64,000 bases of DNA from Pyricularia pennisetigena (lineage: Eukaryota; Ascomycota; Sordariomycetes; Magnaporthales; Pyriculariaceae): assembly GCF_004337985.1 (NCBI RefSeq), contig NW_021940923.1, forward strand, positions 1,152,672 to 1,216,671, in the 5' to 3' direction. Shown here in pieces: positions 48,446-60,339 of this stretch (the stretch's first letter is position 1; each line of letters begins with the position of its first letter). Both the position numbers and the translations under genes were made by a program. The notes beneath the pieces were generated by a model. It did not search any database, had not been told where the DNA came from, and saw only the letters and a program-made list of their open reading frames with translations.

Positions 48446-48664
48446 ATGCAACTCTCCAAAATCACTTTCGCTATTGCATTATATGCAGTCGGAATTGCAG
48501 CACTTCCCACTCCGGCCAGCCTAAATGGCAACACTGAGGTCGCAACCATCTCCGACGTTAAACTTGAAGCTCGCAGCGACCATTATCAAAAATGCTCCAG
48601 ATGCGGCTTTAGCAGCGATGATCCCCACGAGTACGTGAATCACAAATGCAACCGATGTAAGTAA
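48446..48664 (+). CDS. small secreted effector-like protein, AVR-Pii family (zinc-finger type)
   Basis: 72 codons if unspliced. The N-terminus MQLSKITFAIALYAVGIAAL is a signal peptide with cleavage expected around residues 19-23, leaving a mature part of about 50 residues. The C-terminal part has C50 and C53 followed by H66 and C68 (CSRC ... NHKC), a compact zinc-binding pattern. I recognise the whole as close to AVR-Pii, a blast-fungus avirulence effector that binds the plant exocyst subunit Exo70 and is recognised by a rice immune receptor pair; this is memory, not a search. GTAAGT at 48657, a CTAAC branch site and TTTTAG at 48725 form a good intron (48657-48725). If spliced, the frame stops at once (T|AG), giving 70 residues and losing only the last two. 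The gene is intact and GC-normal, isolated within RIP-mutated transposons. Confidence 0.85.
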   Translation: MQLSKITFAIALYAVGIAALPTPASLNGNTEVATISDVKLEARSDHYQKCSRCGFSSDDPHEYVNHKCNRCK

Positions 48665-48725
48665 ATATCTGAATACATAATTTGAATCATATTAAAAAAA
48701 GAATTATCCTAACATTTAATTTTAG

Positions 48726-49018
48726 AGCGTACGAACTAAATGGAATTTTTCAAGCGCGTGACTGACAGTTATGGATTATGGTAATTTTAAAGAAGTGAAA
48801 AACGAATTTTAAATATCTGGTGTCACAGCCAGGCATATATCGGAGTGTGAGGATCAGGCCCCCAAACCTACCCTCAGAATCACGACTCGGCTCCACGCCG
48901 AGCCAGGGATCGGATAAAGGGATCCACTGACCCCGGACTTAGACGTGTCTCTCCAGCGCGCCGTCAATTATAATTTCTTTTTTCTCTTCAGTCTAGAATT
49001 TCCGTTAATAGTGCCTAT
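48726..49018. other. downstream part of the effector island
   Basis: Less AT-rich sequence, including a GC-rich stretch at about 48840-48960 (CCACGCCGAGCCAGGGATCGG). No second gene recognised. Confidence 0.45.
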
Positions 49019-49062
49019 TAATCTCAAGGCTTATCCTAGAACGAACGCTCCGCAATTAATCC
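49019..49062 (+). repeat. truncated B-type end of a TAGTCTCAG element
   Basis: TAATCTCAAGGCTTATCC followed by GCTCCGCAATTAATCC, as at 42732. It is cut off by the copia LTR fragment. Confidence 0.65.
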
Positions 49063-49335
49063 TATTAACGATATGGGCTGCCAACAGGGGCTTAGGCATT
49101 AACCAAAGTGTGACGTGGTATTAAACAGTGCTGTAAAGCCTGTAATTACAGGGGTTAAATGCACTAAATGCAATAAATTGGTTACAATAATTTTGGGATT
49201 AATAGTCTAATTAGTCGGTGGGAGAAACTTTGCTTTATTTCCCTTATATACCTTCCGATATCGAAATGGGGGTCCGCGCGCCAAAAACTTTCCGGTGCCG
49301 CAAGGATTTTCCGAAAGATCATGTTTATTATATAG
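49063..49335 (-). repeat. copia LTR fragment, minus orientation
   Basis: Begins TATTAACGATATGGGCTGCC (LTR 3' end) and runs to about the TTTTCCGAAAGATCATG position, about half the LTR. Confidence 0.8.
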
Positions 49336-50193
49336 GTGTTGGGATAGCCTCACAAGCGCGCATGCACGAATAGGGAGATGCGGGGCGGAGGATTCGACCC
49401 GGCGGAACGGGATAACTAATTGCGTTATACGGGCCGCACGCAAAGTTTTTAGCTAACGGTGCAATAACAACGTATTATCGTCAAATTTGAATAAGGTATT
49501 ACACCGAATATATCCGAATATAGAAAAATATATTATTATTACCTCTTATACTAAATTTTACCATGATATATTAAAAAGACGACGGTTTTACAAATAATAT
49601 TTAATAAATAGAAATATAACGTCCAATTGTACGAAATTTACGAATTGGTAACGTAAAGAAATAAATCGCGCGTACCAAAACTTATTCCATTAATTATTTA
49701 GCCGTTGGAATCCGGTGTATGCTATTACTTGATGCTTAAATTAAGTATTTTCCGATGAAAAAATCACAAGGTTAACATTGGACGAAGTCACAACGCTTAT
49801 ATTAGAGTATTAAATCGCATATTGTCGTGCGACGATAATATAATCTCCATCCGAACGAATAATTATTGCAAGAATGATGATAATAAACAATATACCAAAT
49901 ACGCGCGACGAAAATAACCACAAATTCGAGAAACAACAGTTATTTACAGCGAAATTATTACGCACATTTGTTTAAACTAAAATAATCGAAACGAACGGAA
50001 TTAACGGTGTATAATAATTATTATATTTTCCCGTATATAGAAAATTAATTACCGCCTGGTGTTTAACAATTATCAACTCCCAGAATAACCACTATTTATT
50101 TTATATAAAGTTGTTATAAAACTTTAATTAATAAACGCAAAACCAACAATGCGGCAATATATAATTTTAAACAATAATTGCGCGACTAATGCC
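49336..50193. other. unassigned AT-rich sequence
   Basis: The first ~110 bp are GC-rich (GGGGCGGAGGATTCGACCCGG), with a weak tRNA-like look that does not fold as a tRNA. The rest is AT-rich with no recognised gene or repeat. Confidence 0.45.
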
Positions 50194-50736
50194 TGTTAAC
50201 TATATGCGTTATTTACCATGTAATGGGTCCACATTTATTTGTATATAGGCCACAATAAATAATGCCGAAGTGGGGCTGTCAGGGTTGTCGGATTATCCGT
50301 TATATTTTGTACTATAGAAGTTGCGATTTAACGGTCAGCGAATGGGGTTTGCCCTATACCGGGTTTAACACCGACCCTGTACCGGATTAAAAATTTCACC
50401 AAATTAGCAAATGAGTGCGAACCCAAAAATGGTTTGTATAGCAATAAAGTTGTTTTTTCAATAACGTATACGAAATAATTTTTCGGAAAATCGTATGCCG
50501 TACCGGAACGCTTTCTGGCGTACGGACCCCCATTTCGATGTCGGAGGATATATAAGGGAGATAAAACAAAGTCTCCCCCACCAATTAATCTAAATTATTA
50601 ATGCCAAAATTATTGTACCATCTTAGTGCATTTAATGCATTTAAGCCCTGTAAATACAGGCCTTTATAGCGCAATTAGCACCACGCCGCACCTAAACTAA
50701 TGCCTAAACCCCTGTTAGTAACCCATATTATTAATA
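50194..50736 (+). repeat. copia LTR, plus orientation
   Basis: 543 bp, TGTTAACTATATGCG...TATTATTAATA. It interrupts the minus-oriented 3' LTR of copia copy 3 after its first ~115 bp. Confidence 0.85.
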
Positions 50737-51479
50737 AAAATATAAAGGAAAGTCCGATAGCCCCAATAACCCCATTTCGGCACTAATGATTATGGTTTAT
50801 ATACAAATAAAAATGGACCCATTACATGCTAAATAACGCATATAATTAATACCCCCTTTTTTGCTATTATTTACATAAAATTGAAAAAAAAGTATATAAA
50901 AAATAAAACCCTAAAAAAAATCCCCCTTATGTCCCAACCCGACTCGAACTCCCGATGTAAGCCCCCTGGATGATTAAACCCTTTATACCGACCTGTTAAC
51001 CCCGAAATGGACGAACCCCCGAATTGGAAAAAACCCCCAAAATTGTAACAACCCCCGGATTCAAACCCCCGATTTGCATAATATTAACCCACGGAATTAA
51101 CTATTAAGCCAAATAGCTAATTTGGCTATTTGTTGGTAATAATCCAGATTAGGTATACTATATAGGGTATTTCGAATGCGTAAATCGCCCAAAATACGAG
51201 CCTTTTCAATTTTGATACAATTTTTGGTATAAGGTCGGTAAAATTTGTTTATTAATTAACCTATGCAGGGTAAATTTGGGTAATACGGACAGTATCGGGC
51301 TAACAAAGATCCAATACTGCAAACAAAGGAAATGTGGTGGGTAATTAGCTAACGAATTAATTAAGTAATACTTTAAAATTTAATAAGTAAAAACTAAATT
51401 TTTAAAAGTTTAAACCCTATAAATTTTAAAAAGATTTTGTGAATTGGAAGTGTTAAGGGTTTTGTTAAACCATTAGCGG

Positions 51480-53000
51480 GTATGTCTTTGGATTCGAGGT
51501 ATTTTAGGGTTACTAATCCTTTTATAATTAACTCCCGTGCGTAATAAAATTTTAATAACGTATATTTAATACGTTAGTGGTCCGTAGGGTTATATACGTC
51601 AGCTATAAAGCCTGTATTATTTCCAAATATTGCAATAAAACCTATTACAGGTAGTCTAATCCTTATAAATAAGCTTTTAAACCGTTGTGTTTTACGCAGG
51701 GTTTCCGCTAAAGCATCGGTTTTGGTTTCTGGAATGTTTAAAATTACAATATTAACTTTTTTGCATTTCCACTTTATAAGGCCCCCAAAAAGGTATATAA
51801 ATATCCGTAAATGAATTTTAAATTTTCCTTAGCCCCGGTAAAATCGGTATTAATAAAACCCAATAATTTTAGGCTTTTAAAACCCCCTATTAATAAATTG
51901 GGTGGTAATTCGGTTTTAAATATTTTATTTCCGTAATAAATAAATAAGGATTCAATACCCGTTAAATAACGTAATAGGTTTTTAGCTGCCGTTAAATGGA
52001 TTGTCATAATTTTTGTTAAAAAACGTAAAAACCATTAAACCGCAAAACCGATATCCGGGCGCGTTAATAATATTAAATATATAAGGGTGCCGATAATACG
52101 CTATAATAATTTAATTTTTAACGCATTTACGGGTCTACCCCCGCTACATTGTATTGTACCCAATTATAAAGGAATAAATATAGGTTTGCGATTAATTAAT
52201 CCGAATACTGCTAATATTTCTTTTGTATATTAGCTTTAATGGAGTTAAAATAGGCGTTTAAATTTATCCTTTATAATTTAAACGTTTCAAAATCAAGTTG
52301 CAGGGCCCCTGTTTTCCAACGCGTATATTTTATTAGAACGGGTTTTTAAATCCTAAATATATTGCAATTTAGGACCTATTAGCAGGCAGTTATTTACAAT
52401 GGTAACGATAAAATGTTTGGATTTAACGTTATAAAAGACAATGGGATTAGAAATTAACGGTTTAAAACCTTTTTTGAAAAATAGGGTTTTAAACTTGTTT
52501 TACCAATTTTTCGGACCCTGTTTCAAACCGTATAGCGCCTTATCCAACTGTATAACCTGCAATTCTTTCGGATTATAACCCATTTCCACTAAAGTTTTAG
52601 CGGTAATAAAGTTGTAAAATTTGGCCCATTCCTTAAAACCGTTTGGAATTTGCAAGTATATATTTACGTCGGTAAGGTTATTATTCAAAAACGCACCGAT
52701 AAAATCGATTTGTTTTATTTCCCAATTTTGTGCATTAGCTATGGCTAATAATATACGTCAGGTAGGCGGTATATTAATTCTAGCAAAAATTTCGATATAA
52801 TTTAGGCCTTCGACCTGTAAACAACCCCTAATAACAAACCTAGCTTTATATTTTATAGGTTTTTTATTTTTATCCTTTTTTAATTTAAATACCGGCCGGG
52901 TAAAAACAAATTTGCGGCCTATAGGCATTTTAGTTTCAAAAACAAAACGGAAGGTTTTTGCAATAACGATCTGGTCGAATTTAAACGTTAAAGCAGTTAA
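51480..53000 (-). pseudogene. copia copy 3 reverse transcriptase and RNase H remnant
   Basis: NPKELQVIQLDKALYGLKQG (52500-52590) is the canonical copia RT stretch, better kept than in copy 1. YLQIPNGFKEWAKF precedes it. RNase H is visible at 51774-52007 (HLTAAKNLLRYLTGIESLFI). Stops and the lost Asp pair make it inactive. Confidence 0.75.
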
Positions 53001-53389
53001 CTATTTAGTAATTTTAGGATTATCTTAAGCCTGTGAGTAACTCCTTGGTTCACCGTCTTTAGTGGGCTTTTTCTTTATTTTTTTGGGTTTAAAAACAAAA
53101 ATAATGCACGTAGTTTATATCCATTAAATTTGGGTTTTCGAACTGCGAATTTAACTCCATATTCTATATTTTAGGTGCTGAAAACACCGGAATTCCCATT
53201 ATTTTAAATACTGGATTAGGTACCCCTACCGTTATACGTTTTGGGGGGCGAACAATAAATTATACAAACCTAATGGGTATTATATTTTCAGGGTTTAAAT
53301 ACCCTGTAATGGGTGGTAACTACCCTGTAATAAATAGTAATCACCCTATATTTTCAGCGTTTTTAAGGGATAATTATCCGCTGGAACGC

Positions 53390-54410
53390 TGTTAATTTCG
53401 TTTTTCAATTTAAAATTAAAATCCCCCTTTAAATTTGTATTTTCCCCTATTAAAATTTATAGCGTTTCTTTTAAAATAACCAAATTTCAACGGTTATACC
53501 CTTTACAGTTTTTACGGTAAGGGTTTTATATACGGCCCGTTTAACGGGTATATAAACCAACGCTGTAAAATTTAATAAATGGGTTAAAGATTTCACCGTT
53601 TCGGTACGGGGACCCAATTTATTAAATTTTTGGCGTTTTTCCAGCGGTAAAATAACCTGGTATATAGTACTAATAACCCGAAAATGCTCTAGACTGGGCT
53701 TATACGGTAATCCAGGTTGGAATTCGGAATAAAATTCCTCGTAAGGCAGTAAATCCCTATTAACTACGGCTATACGGTTAATTAAATTAATTACGGTAAA
53801 TAATAAATAATATTATAAATATAATAATAAACCCGCCGCTATAATGGTAAACCGAAACCTATCTAAAATAACCCTAACGGACCGTTCCGTTAATCCGTTT
53901 TAGCCGTGGTTATAGGGATTCGGAATGCTAAAATTAACATTTTTATTTGTAAACCAAATTTAAAACTCTGTATTAACCTTATACCCCCCATCGAAGTGAA
54001 AATTCAGGGGGTAGCGCCCGTACGTAGCCTTTAAAACCCTAAAAAAACCTTTAATAACCACTAAAACCGTAGGTCCTGTTTTATTTTTAAATGGGATAAA
54101 CCACCGAAAACGTAATTTTCGGTCCATTAATAACAAAAATACGGGCTTTTTATTGTGAGGATTAGGCTTAAAAATCACTATATTACCCTTTATAAAATCG
54201 AAAATATTAGGGGGTGTAAGGAGTGCGACTTTATTTGGACGCTCAATAAAAATAGCTTTACCGCAAATAATATAAGTAATTGCCCTGATTTTGTCAAAAT
54301 TAGGTAAACCTTTTATAATTTTAACTTTATTTTTTAGCAATAATAACTTTATATGCCCCAAACGCCTGTGTTATAACCGGGTTTTTTGGGCCTGGATTTC
54401 GTTATAATTA
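53390..54410 (-). pseudogene. copia copy 3 integrase remnant
   Basis: The segment 53960-54361 includes LPNFDKIRAITYIICGKAIF and LLLMDRKLRFRWFIPFKNKT, ending FHFDGGYKVNTEF. Two acidic residues of the catalytic triad (MD and FD) are therefore present in one frame. Confidence 0.75.
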
Positions 54411-54582
54411 TTTGTAATTCCGTCTCCTTTAAGGGTTAACCAACCTCCGTAATCCGTTTGAAACCTGAAGGGAAGTAATTTACAAGGGCCTGCTTTGAAT
54501 CCGATAACAAAAAAGGTTTTAATAACGGATTTCTTATATGGGAAACCCCCTTTTTTTCGGAAATAGTCCCTTTTGTATTAGG

Positions 54583-54846
54583 TTATATAAAAAGGTCACT
54601 TAACGGTGTGCCGGGCCTACGGGGCCCAATCTTACGTGGATTTTCAGGGTTTTTACCGCTAAATTTCTGCGTTATAGGTGAATTTACGGCTATTTCCGTA
54701 TTTTGTTCGGGATTTAGCTCTTCCGTTACCGTATTTTCTTCCGGTTCCGAATCAGTGTAAATTTTATAAGCCCCTTTAGGGTTTATATTATTCAATTTTA
54801 CTTCCAACGGGGCTGCGTAGCCCTTTGTAGCCCCCTGTGAAGCCAT
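54583..54846 (-). pseudogene. copia copy 3 spacer between protease and integrase
   Basis: EVKLNNINPKGAYKIYTDSE and a Pro/Asn-rich tail ending RRPGTPLSDLFI match the same segment of copies 1 and 2. Three copies allow the original to be judged as acidic and Pro-rich. Confidence 0.6.
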
Positions 54847-54969
54847 GCCAAAAACGGTATTATATTCACCTATTATATAGGCGTAATTTGAAATAATGTT
54901 ATTTTGAACAAGGATATCGCACCATTTAACTTTTAAATAAAACGAATATTTAACGGTATTTAAACGTTT

Positions 54970-55527
54970 TTACGCTTTGCGATCTTTATCGTACAAGGTA
55001 TTTTCTAATAGTACGCCCCCTATATTATAATGTATAAAACCACTAACGATATTTATTCCAAACGAGGGGATATATAAAACGTTATTTAACGTAATTTTTC
55101 TAAATTCGTCAGCTTTTTGGCCGTAACGGACCTGTATTTTTACAATTCCGGTGTTTACAAACCTAACAGGGCCACCTCCTGTACCGATTTCGATTGTAAA
55201 ACCGGGGGTATAATCGGTAAAAAACTGCTTATTTGCAAAAATATAGTGCGAGCTACCTATATCGTACAGGATAGGGTAACCTAATTTCCATAATTTAGGG
55301 GTCCTTTTTACGCCGCGTCCAGGTTTCGTTTTAACTTTAAAATTAGCTGCTAAAACCTGTGGTTTTAACGTTTTACCGGTATCGGTTTCCGAATCCGAAT
55401 CCAAACGTAATTTTATAATTCCGCTAATAGCGGAATTAACCTTCTGTTCCAAAGCATTATACGCTGCCCTTTCGTTAGCGTTATTTGGAATCGAGCCCGT
55501 AAATAATTCGAAATCCATAAAAATCAT
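54970..55527 (-). pseudogene. copia copy 3 protease region
   Basis: 185 open codons, the longest surviving frame of the family. GYPILYDIGSSHYIFANKQF has the site DIG where copy 1 has DTG, so the catalytic motif is altered. It is followed by IEIGTGGGPVRF and LNNVLYIPSFGINIVSGFI. Confidence 0.75.
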
Positions 55528-55541
55528 GGCCGTTCCAGCGG

Positions 55542-56370
55542 TTAATTCGCTGAAATTGGAGGAATTAGTATTTTTTGCAAAAACAGAATCCGAATTAGAG
55601 TTTTTATTTTTTTTCGTGATTTAAAGGTGGTTTCCTGCCCATTATTTTCCTTTTTGGCGCCCTTTTTAGCGTTTCTTTTACCCGTTTTTCTGCCTTCAGA
55701 CCTATAATTAGCGGCCTTAGCCGTTGTAAAACTTAAAATCGAATTTTCGGATATAAGGTCAGCCATAAAATATTGTAAATTTAATTTTTCCGAATTTTGG
55801 CCTATTGCCTGCAGGGCCCGTTAAATATTGCGTTGGCGTTCGGTCCAAATAAGGAATATCCTTTCCAGGGCCCGTAAATACTGATTTCGTACATTTACGG
55901 GGTTAATTTGCACGTTGGTATTCGCTAATTTAGCTACCATTAAGTTAAAACGGCTGTTAAATTCAGGTATTATTCCTTTAAATTTTGAAAAATTTAAAGC
56001 GTGGAATTCCCAATATAGTAAATCTGGATTAATTTCGGGTGCAACGAAATAGTTATTTTCCAGGGTTTTATTAACCGTTACGGGGTTGGAATGCCATGCA
56101 ATAAATTTTAAAAATTCCTTGGTTAAACTGTTTTTTAAAGCAATTGTAGGATTAATTGCTTGTTTTCCGGTAAGGTATAACGAATTTTAGGGTTGGAAAA
56201 AAATTCCACTGCTTTTATAACTTTAAATTGTACTATTAACGCCTATTTCCACAAATCGTAATTATTAACCCCTACTAATTTACAATTTTCGGGGAAAGAA
56301 AATACCCGTTTCGATAATTTTTCATTTATCCCGTTATTCAAAATTAAGTTACCAAATGGATTAGGGGATG
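55542..56370 (-). pseudogene. copia copy 3 gag remnant
   Basis: 55542-55766 holds the basic C-terminus of gag (KKGAKKENNGQETTF). Upstream, 55800-56370 aligns with the gag of copy 1 (17198-17700) but has several stops. Confidence 0.6.
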
Positions 56371-57369
56371 CGGTAGCGGGTTTATTTTCCGAATTACTAT
56401 TAAAATTAATGGAATTACGGTTTTTTAGGGTTAATAGGGTAGTTAATTGTTAAATTGTCCTTTAAAATTAATCCATTTGCGTAGTTCACGCTTTTAATCG
56501 CAGGTTTTAAACCTGTAATTTAGCGGTTAAAATTTCGTTTGGGCTGGGTTTAGGCCTTTTATTTGTTGGAATTGGGCCAGAAAGGCCCGATATAGCGTTG
56601 TTTTCGACTGTAAAATAATTTAAATTATAATTGCAATTCGCTAATTTATAGCTATAATTAATTAACTTAATTGTTTAAGGGTAAATACCCTATTTTAATT
56701 TAGGATCTGTCATACCGTTTACCTTTTAACGGGTATAGGCTTCTAATTACCATTTACAGGGTTTATTACTATTTTTAATAATTAAAATCCATTAAAATAG
56801 AGGGTTAAAATCCCTAAAATCCGTAATTAATGGGTTCCCTGTTATTTGTACTAATCCAGGTACACGTAACGAATTCAATTCGTTAAAAAGATGCAGGGTA
56901 GACTGCAGGGTATCGTACAGGGTAAATTAACCACTAATATAATTCCGCTAATGGGTTTATAGGCTATTGTAAACCCTATTAAACGCATTAAAATATTTCG
57001 TGGGCTATTAGCGAACGAATACAGGGGTTTTTAGCCCTAATTCGCCAACGTAAACCCTATTAAAACTTAAACCAATTACAATAGCGTGCACGATTTATAA
57101 AAACCACACCAAAAATTTTGGATTTGCAATGCAAACGATCGTTGCAGTATTTAAAAGGGCCTAAATCGAACGTTAATTTTTAGCGATCCTTATTGTAAAA
57201 ACAGGGGGTTAAATGCTAAATTAACGCCAAAACCAACAATTTCGTATAAAAACAGCAATATTTTCGTTAATATACGTATTGTAAAAATGCGACAATAACT
57301 AGAATAAAGCTTAAATTTTAGGTTTTCCAGCGATGCAAAATGCATTTTAGTGCATAAATTAGAATTTTT
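56371..57369 (-). other. copia copy 3 leader
   Basis: About 1 kb of untranslated leader with CAGGGTA repeats near 56890-56925. Related to 57933-58879 and 16060-17197. Confidence 0.6.
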
Positions 57370-57383
57370 CCGGGCTTATAGCC

Positions 57384-57932
57384 TATTAACAGTATAAGTT
57401 ATCAACTAGGGGTTAAATATTAGTTTAGGTGCGGCGTGGTGCTAATTACGTTATAAGAACTTGTGATTATAGGCTTTAAATACATTAAATTTACTAATTT
57501 TGGGACTAATAAATTTAATTTATTGGTGGGGGAAATTTTGCTTTATTTCCCTTACATATTTTCCGATATCGAAATGGGGGTCCGCACCCCGAAAAGGGTT
57601 CCGGTGCCGCACACGATTTTCCGAAAAATTATTTTGTATGCGTTGTTGAAAAAACACCTTTATTTCCATACAAACTATTTCTGGGTTCGCACTAATTTGC
57701 TGACTTGGTGAAAATTTCAACCCGGTACAGGGTAGCTGACTCGCAAATGCAGGGTGGGTGTTAAACCCGGTACAGGGTGACACCCCATTCGCTGACTTTG
57801 AATCGCAACTCTTGCAACACACATAGCGGAAAATCCGACAGCCCCAATAGCCCCACTTCGGCACTATCTATTGTGGCTTACATACAGATAAAAGTGGGCC
57901 AATTACATGCTAAATAACGCATATAATTAACA
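57384..57932 (-). repeat. copia copy 3, 5' LTR
   Basis: 549 bp. Relatively well kept (GCACCACGCCGCACC equivalent present on the minus strand). Directly followed by another copia leader. Confidence 0.88.
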
Positions 57933-58893
57933 GTAAGGCAATAAACTGTTAAATTATCCTTGAAAATTAATCCGGTTGCGCAATTAAAGCGTTTAATTGC
58001 AGGTTTTGGGCCTGTAATTTAACGCTCAAAACCTCTGTTGGGCTGGGCTTAGGCCCCGTATCTATTGAAAATGGGCTTAGAAGGCCCGATATAGGGCTGT
58101 CTTTCATTGTAGGGTAGCCTAAATTATAATTGCAATTCGCTAATTGAGAGTTATAATAAACTAATTTAGTCGTTTAAGAATAAATACCCTATTTTAGGAT
58201 TTTTTATACCGTTTACCTTTAAACGGGTATAGGACCGTAATTGCCAATTACAGGGTTTATTGCTATTTTCAATGGTCGAAATCCATTAAAAATACAGGGT
58301 TGGAATCCCTAAAATCCGCAATTAGTGGGTGCCCTGGTATTTATACCAATCCAGGTACACGTAACGAATTTAATTCGTTAAATGGGTGCAGGGTAATTTG
58401 CAGGGTATCGTGCAGGGTAACGTGCAGGGTAACGAGCCAATTAACGTCATTCCGCTAACGGGCTTATAGGCTATTACAAACCCTATTAAACGTATTAATA
58501 TTTTAATGGATTATTAGCGAACGAATATAGGGGTTTTTGGCCCTAATTCCCCAGCGTAATCCCCATTAAAATTTAAGCTAATTACAATGGCGTGCACGAT
58601 TTACAAAAACCACACCAAGAATTTTGGATTTGCAATGCAAGCGAGCGCTGCAATACCTGAAAATTAGGCCTGAATTGAACGCTAATTTTCAGCGATCGTC
58701 ACTGTAAATGTAACGGGTTAAATGCTGAATTAGCGCCTATAACCAACAATTTCGCACAAAAACAGCAATATCTTCGTTAATATACGTACTGTAAAAATGC
58801 GACAATAACCAAAATAAAACCTAAATTTCAGGTTTCCCAACGATGCAAAATATATTTTGGTGCACAAGCTAAAACCTTTCCGGGTCTATAACC
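57933..58893 (-). other. leader fragment of a further copia copy (copy 4)
   Basis: Matches the copia leader including the PBS region (58880-58893, GGTTATAGACCCGG on the minus strand). It is joined in tandem with copy 3, suggesting insertion of copy 3 into this leader or LTR recombination. Confidence 0.65.
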
Positions 58894-59485
58894 TGTTAAC
58901 AATATGGGCTGCTAACAGGGGTTTAGGCATTAGCCTGAGTGCGGCGTGGTGCTAGTTGCGCTATAGAAGGCCTGTAATTACAGGGGCTTAATACCTGTAA
59001 TTATAGGGCTTAAATCCACTAAATATATTAGAATTATTCACTGAAATGGTTCATTAGTTTTGGGATTAATAGCTTAAATTCATTAATGGGGGAAATTTTG
59101 TTTTATTTCGTTTATATATTTTCCGACATCGAAATGGGGGTCCGCACGCCAAATAACGTTCCGGTGCCGTATATAATTTTCCGAAAAATTATTTTATATG
59201 GGTTTTGGAAAAAACGCCCTTATCGCCATATGAACCATTGCTGGGTTCGCACTAATTTGCAAATTTGGTGAATTTTTAACCCGATATAGCGTAGCTGACT
59301 CGTAAGTGTCGGGTGGGTATTAACCCGATACAGGGTAAACCCCATTCGCTGACCTTTAAATCGCAACTCCTGCAATACAAAATAACGGATAATCCGACAA
59401 CCCCGACAGCCCCATTTCGGCACTATTTGTTATGGCTTATATACAGATAAACGTGGACCTACCACATGCTAAATAACGCATATAA
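58894..59485 (-). repeat. copia LTR (copy 4)
   Basis: TGTTAACAATATGGGCTGCT to GCATATAA. The final ~8 bp are replaced by RNase H-side sequence. It has an internal duplication of a ~28-bp CCTGTAATTA(C/T)AGGG(G/C)CTTAA piece near 58970-59010. Confidence 0.8.
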
Positions 59486-59489
59486 ATCA

Positions 59490-60338
59490 TAATAAATAAT
59501 CCCATTTTTATAAATAAGTTTTTCAACCTTTATATTTTACGCAAAATTCCATTAAAATATCGGTTTCGCTTTTTAAATTGTTTCAATTTGTAATATTAAA
59601 CTTTTGCATTTCCACGTTGGAAGGCCTCCAAATAAAGTATATAAATGTCCGTAAATGGGTTTTGAAATCTTTTTTTCCGGTAAAATCATTATGACTTAAA
59701 CCGGATAATTTTGAACTTCAAAACCCCCAGTTAAGAAATTGGGCGGTAGTTTAATTTTTAGTACCTTATTTCCGTAAGAAATGATCAGGGATTTAATACC
59801 CGGTAAATAACGCAATCGGTGTTTAATCGCCGTTAAATGGATTTAAATAATTCTTATTAGTCACGTAATCATTATTAAACCGTAAAACCGATGTCCGGGC
59901 GCGTTATAGCATTAAATATATTATGGCGCTGACAATACGTTATAATAATTCGACTTTTAACGCATTTACGGGTGTACCACCGCTATATTTTGGTTTACCC
60001 GGTCATCAAAAATGAAAAGAGGTTTGCAACTAATTACACCGAACGTTATTAATATTTCTTCTTAATACTAGTTTTGGTGGAACCAAAATAGGCCTTTAAA
60101 CCTATTTTTTATCATTTAACCGTTGAAAAGATAGGTAACGGGGCCCTTATTTTCCAGCGCGTATACTTTTTTAAAACGGGGTTTTACATTCTAAATATAT
60201 TTCAATCCAGGACTTATTAGCAGGTGATTGCTTAAAGAAATAACGATAAAATGTTTGGTTCTAGCGTTACAAAAAGCAGCGGGATTAGAAATTAGCGGTT
60301 CAAAATCTTTTGTCAAAAATAAGGTTTTTAACTTTGCT
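59490..60338 (-). pseudogene. copia RT/RNase H 3' fragment at the edge of the block
   Basis: Minus-strand pieces KLKTLFLTKDFEPLISNPAA (60270-60330) and HLTAIKHRLRYLPGIKSLI (about 59800) match the RT end and RNase H of copies 1 and 3. The similarity stops at about 60338, where host-like sequence starts. Confidence 0.7.
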
Positions 60339-60339
60339 G

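Larger units (their letters stand above)
50737..57932 (-). mobile_element. near-complete Ty1/copia copy 3, RIP-inactivated
   Basis: Minus-strand order: 5' LTR 57384-57932, PBS 57370-57383, leader, gag, protease, integrase, RT, RNase H, polypurine tract 50852-50862, and the start of the 3' LTR 50737-50851. The family is the same as copy 1. The catalytic RT Asp pair reads VNN at about 52389-52397 instead of VDD. The longest open stretch is the protease region (54970-55527). Confidence 0.85.
4860..60338. other. AT-rich, RIP-mutated transposon block
   Basis: About 55.5 kb in which almost every ORF is short and retroelement reading frames are riddled with stops. Related copies differ chiefly by C-to-T and G-to-A transitions, while CG dinucleotides remain common; this argues for repeat-induced point mutation rather than plain CpG decay. 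GC-normal islands inside are the effector gene (about 48300-49000), the tRNA-like insert (about 35160-35600) and some transposon ends. Confidence 0.85.

Noticed and set aside
49340..49443. tRNA gene near 49370-49440 (GATTCGACCCGG)
   Set aside because: The acceptor and D arms cannot be paired, and only a weak B-box-like motif is present.
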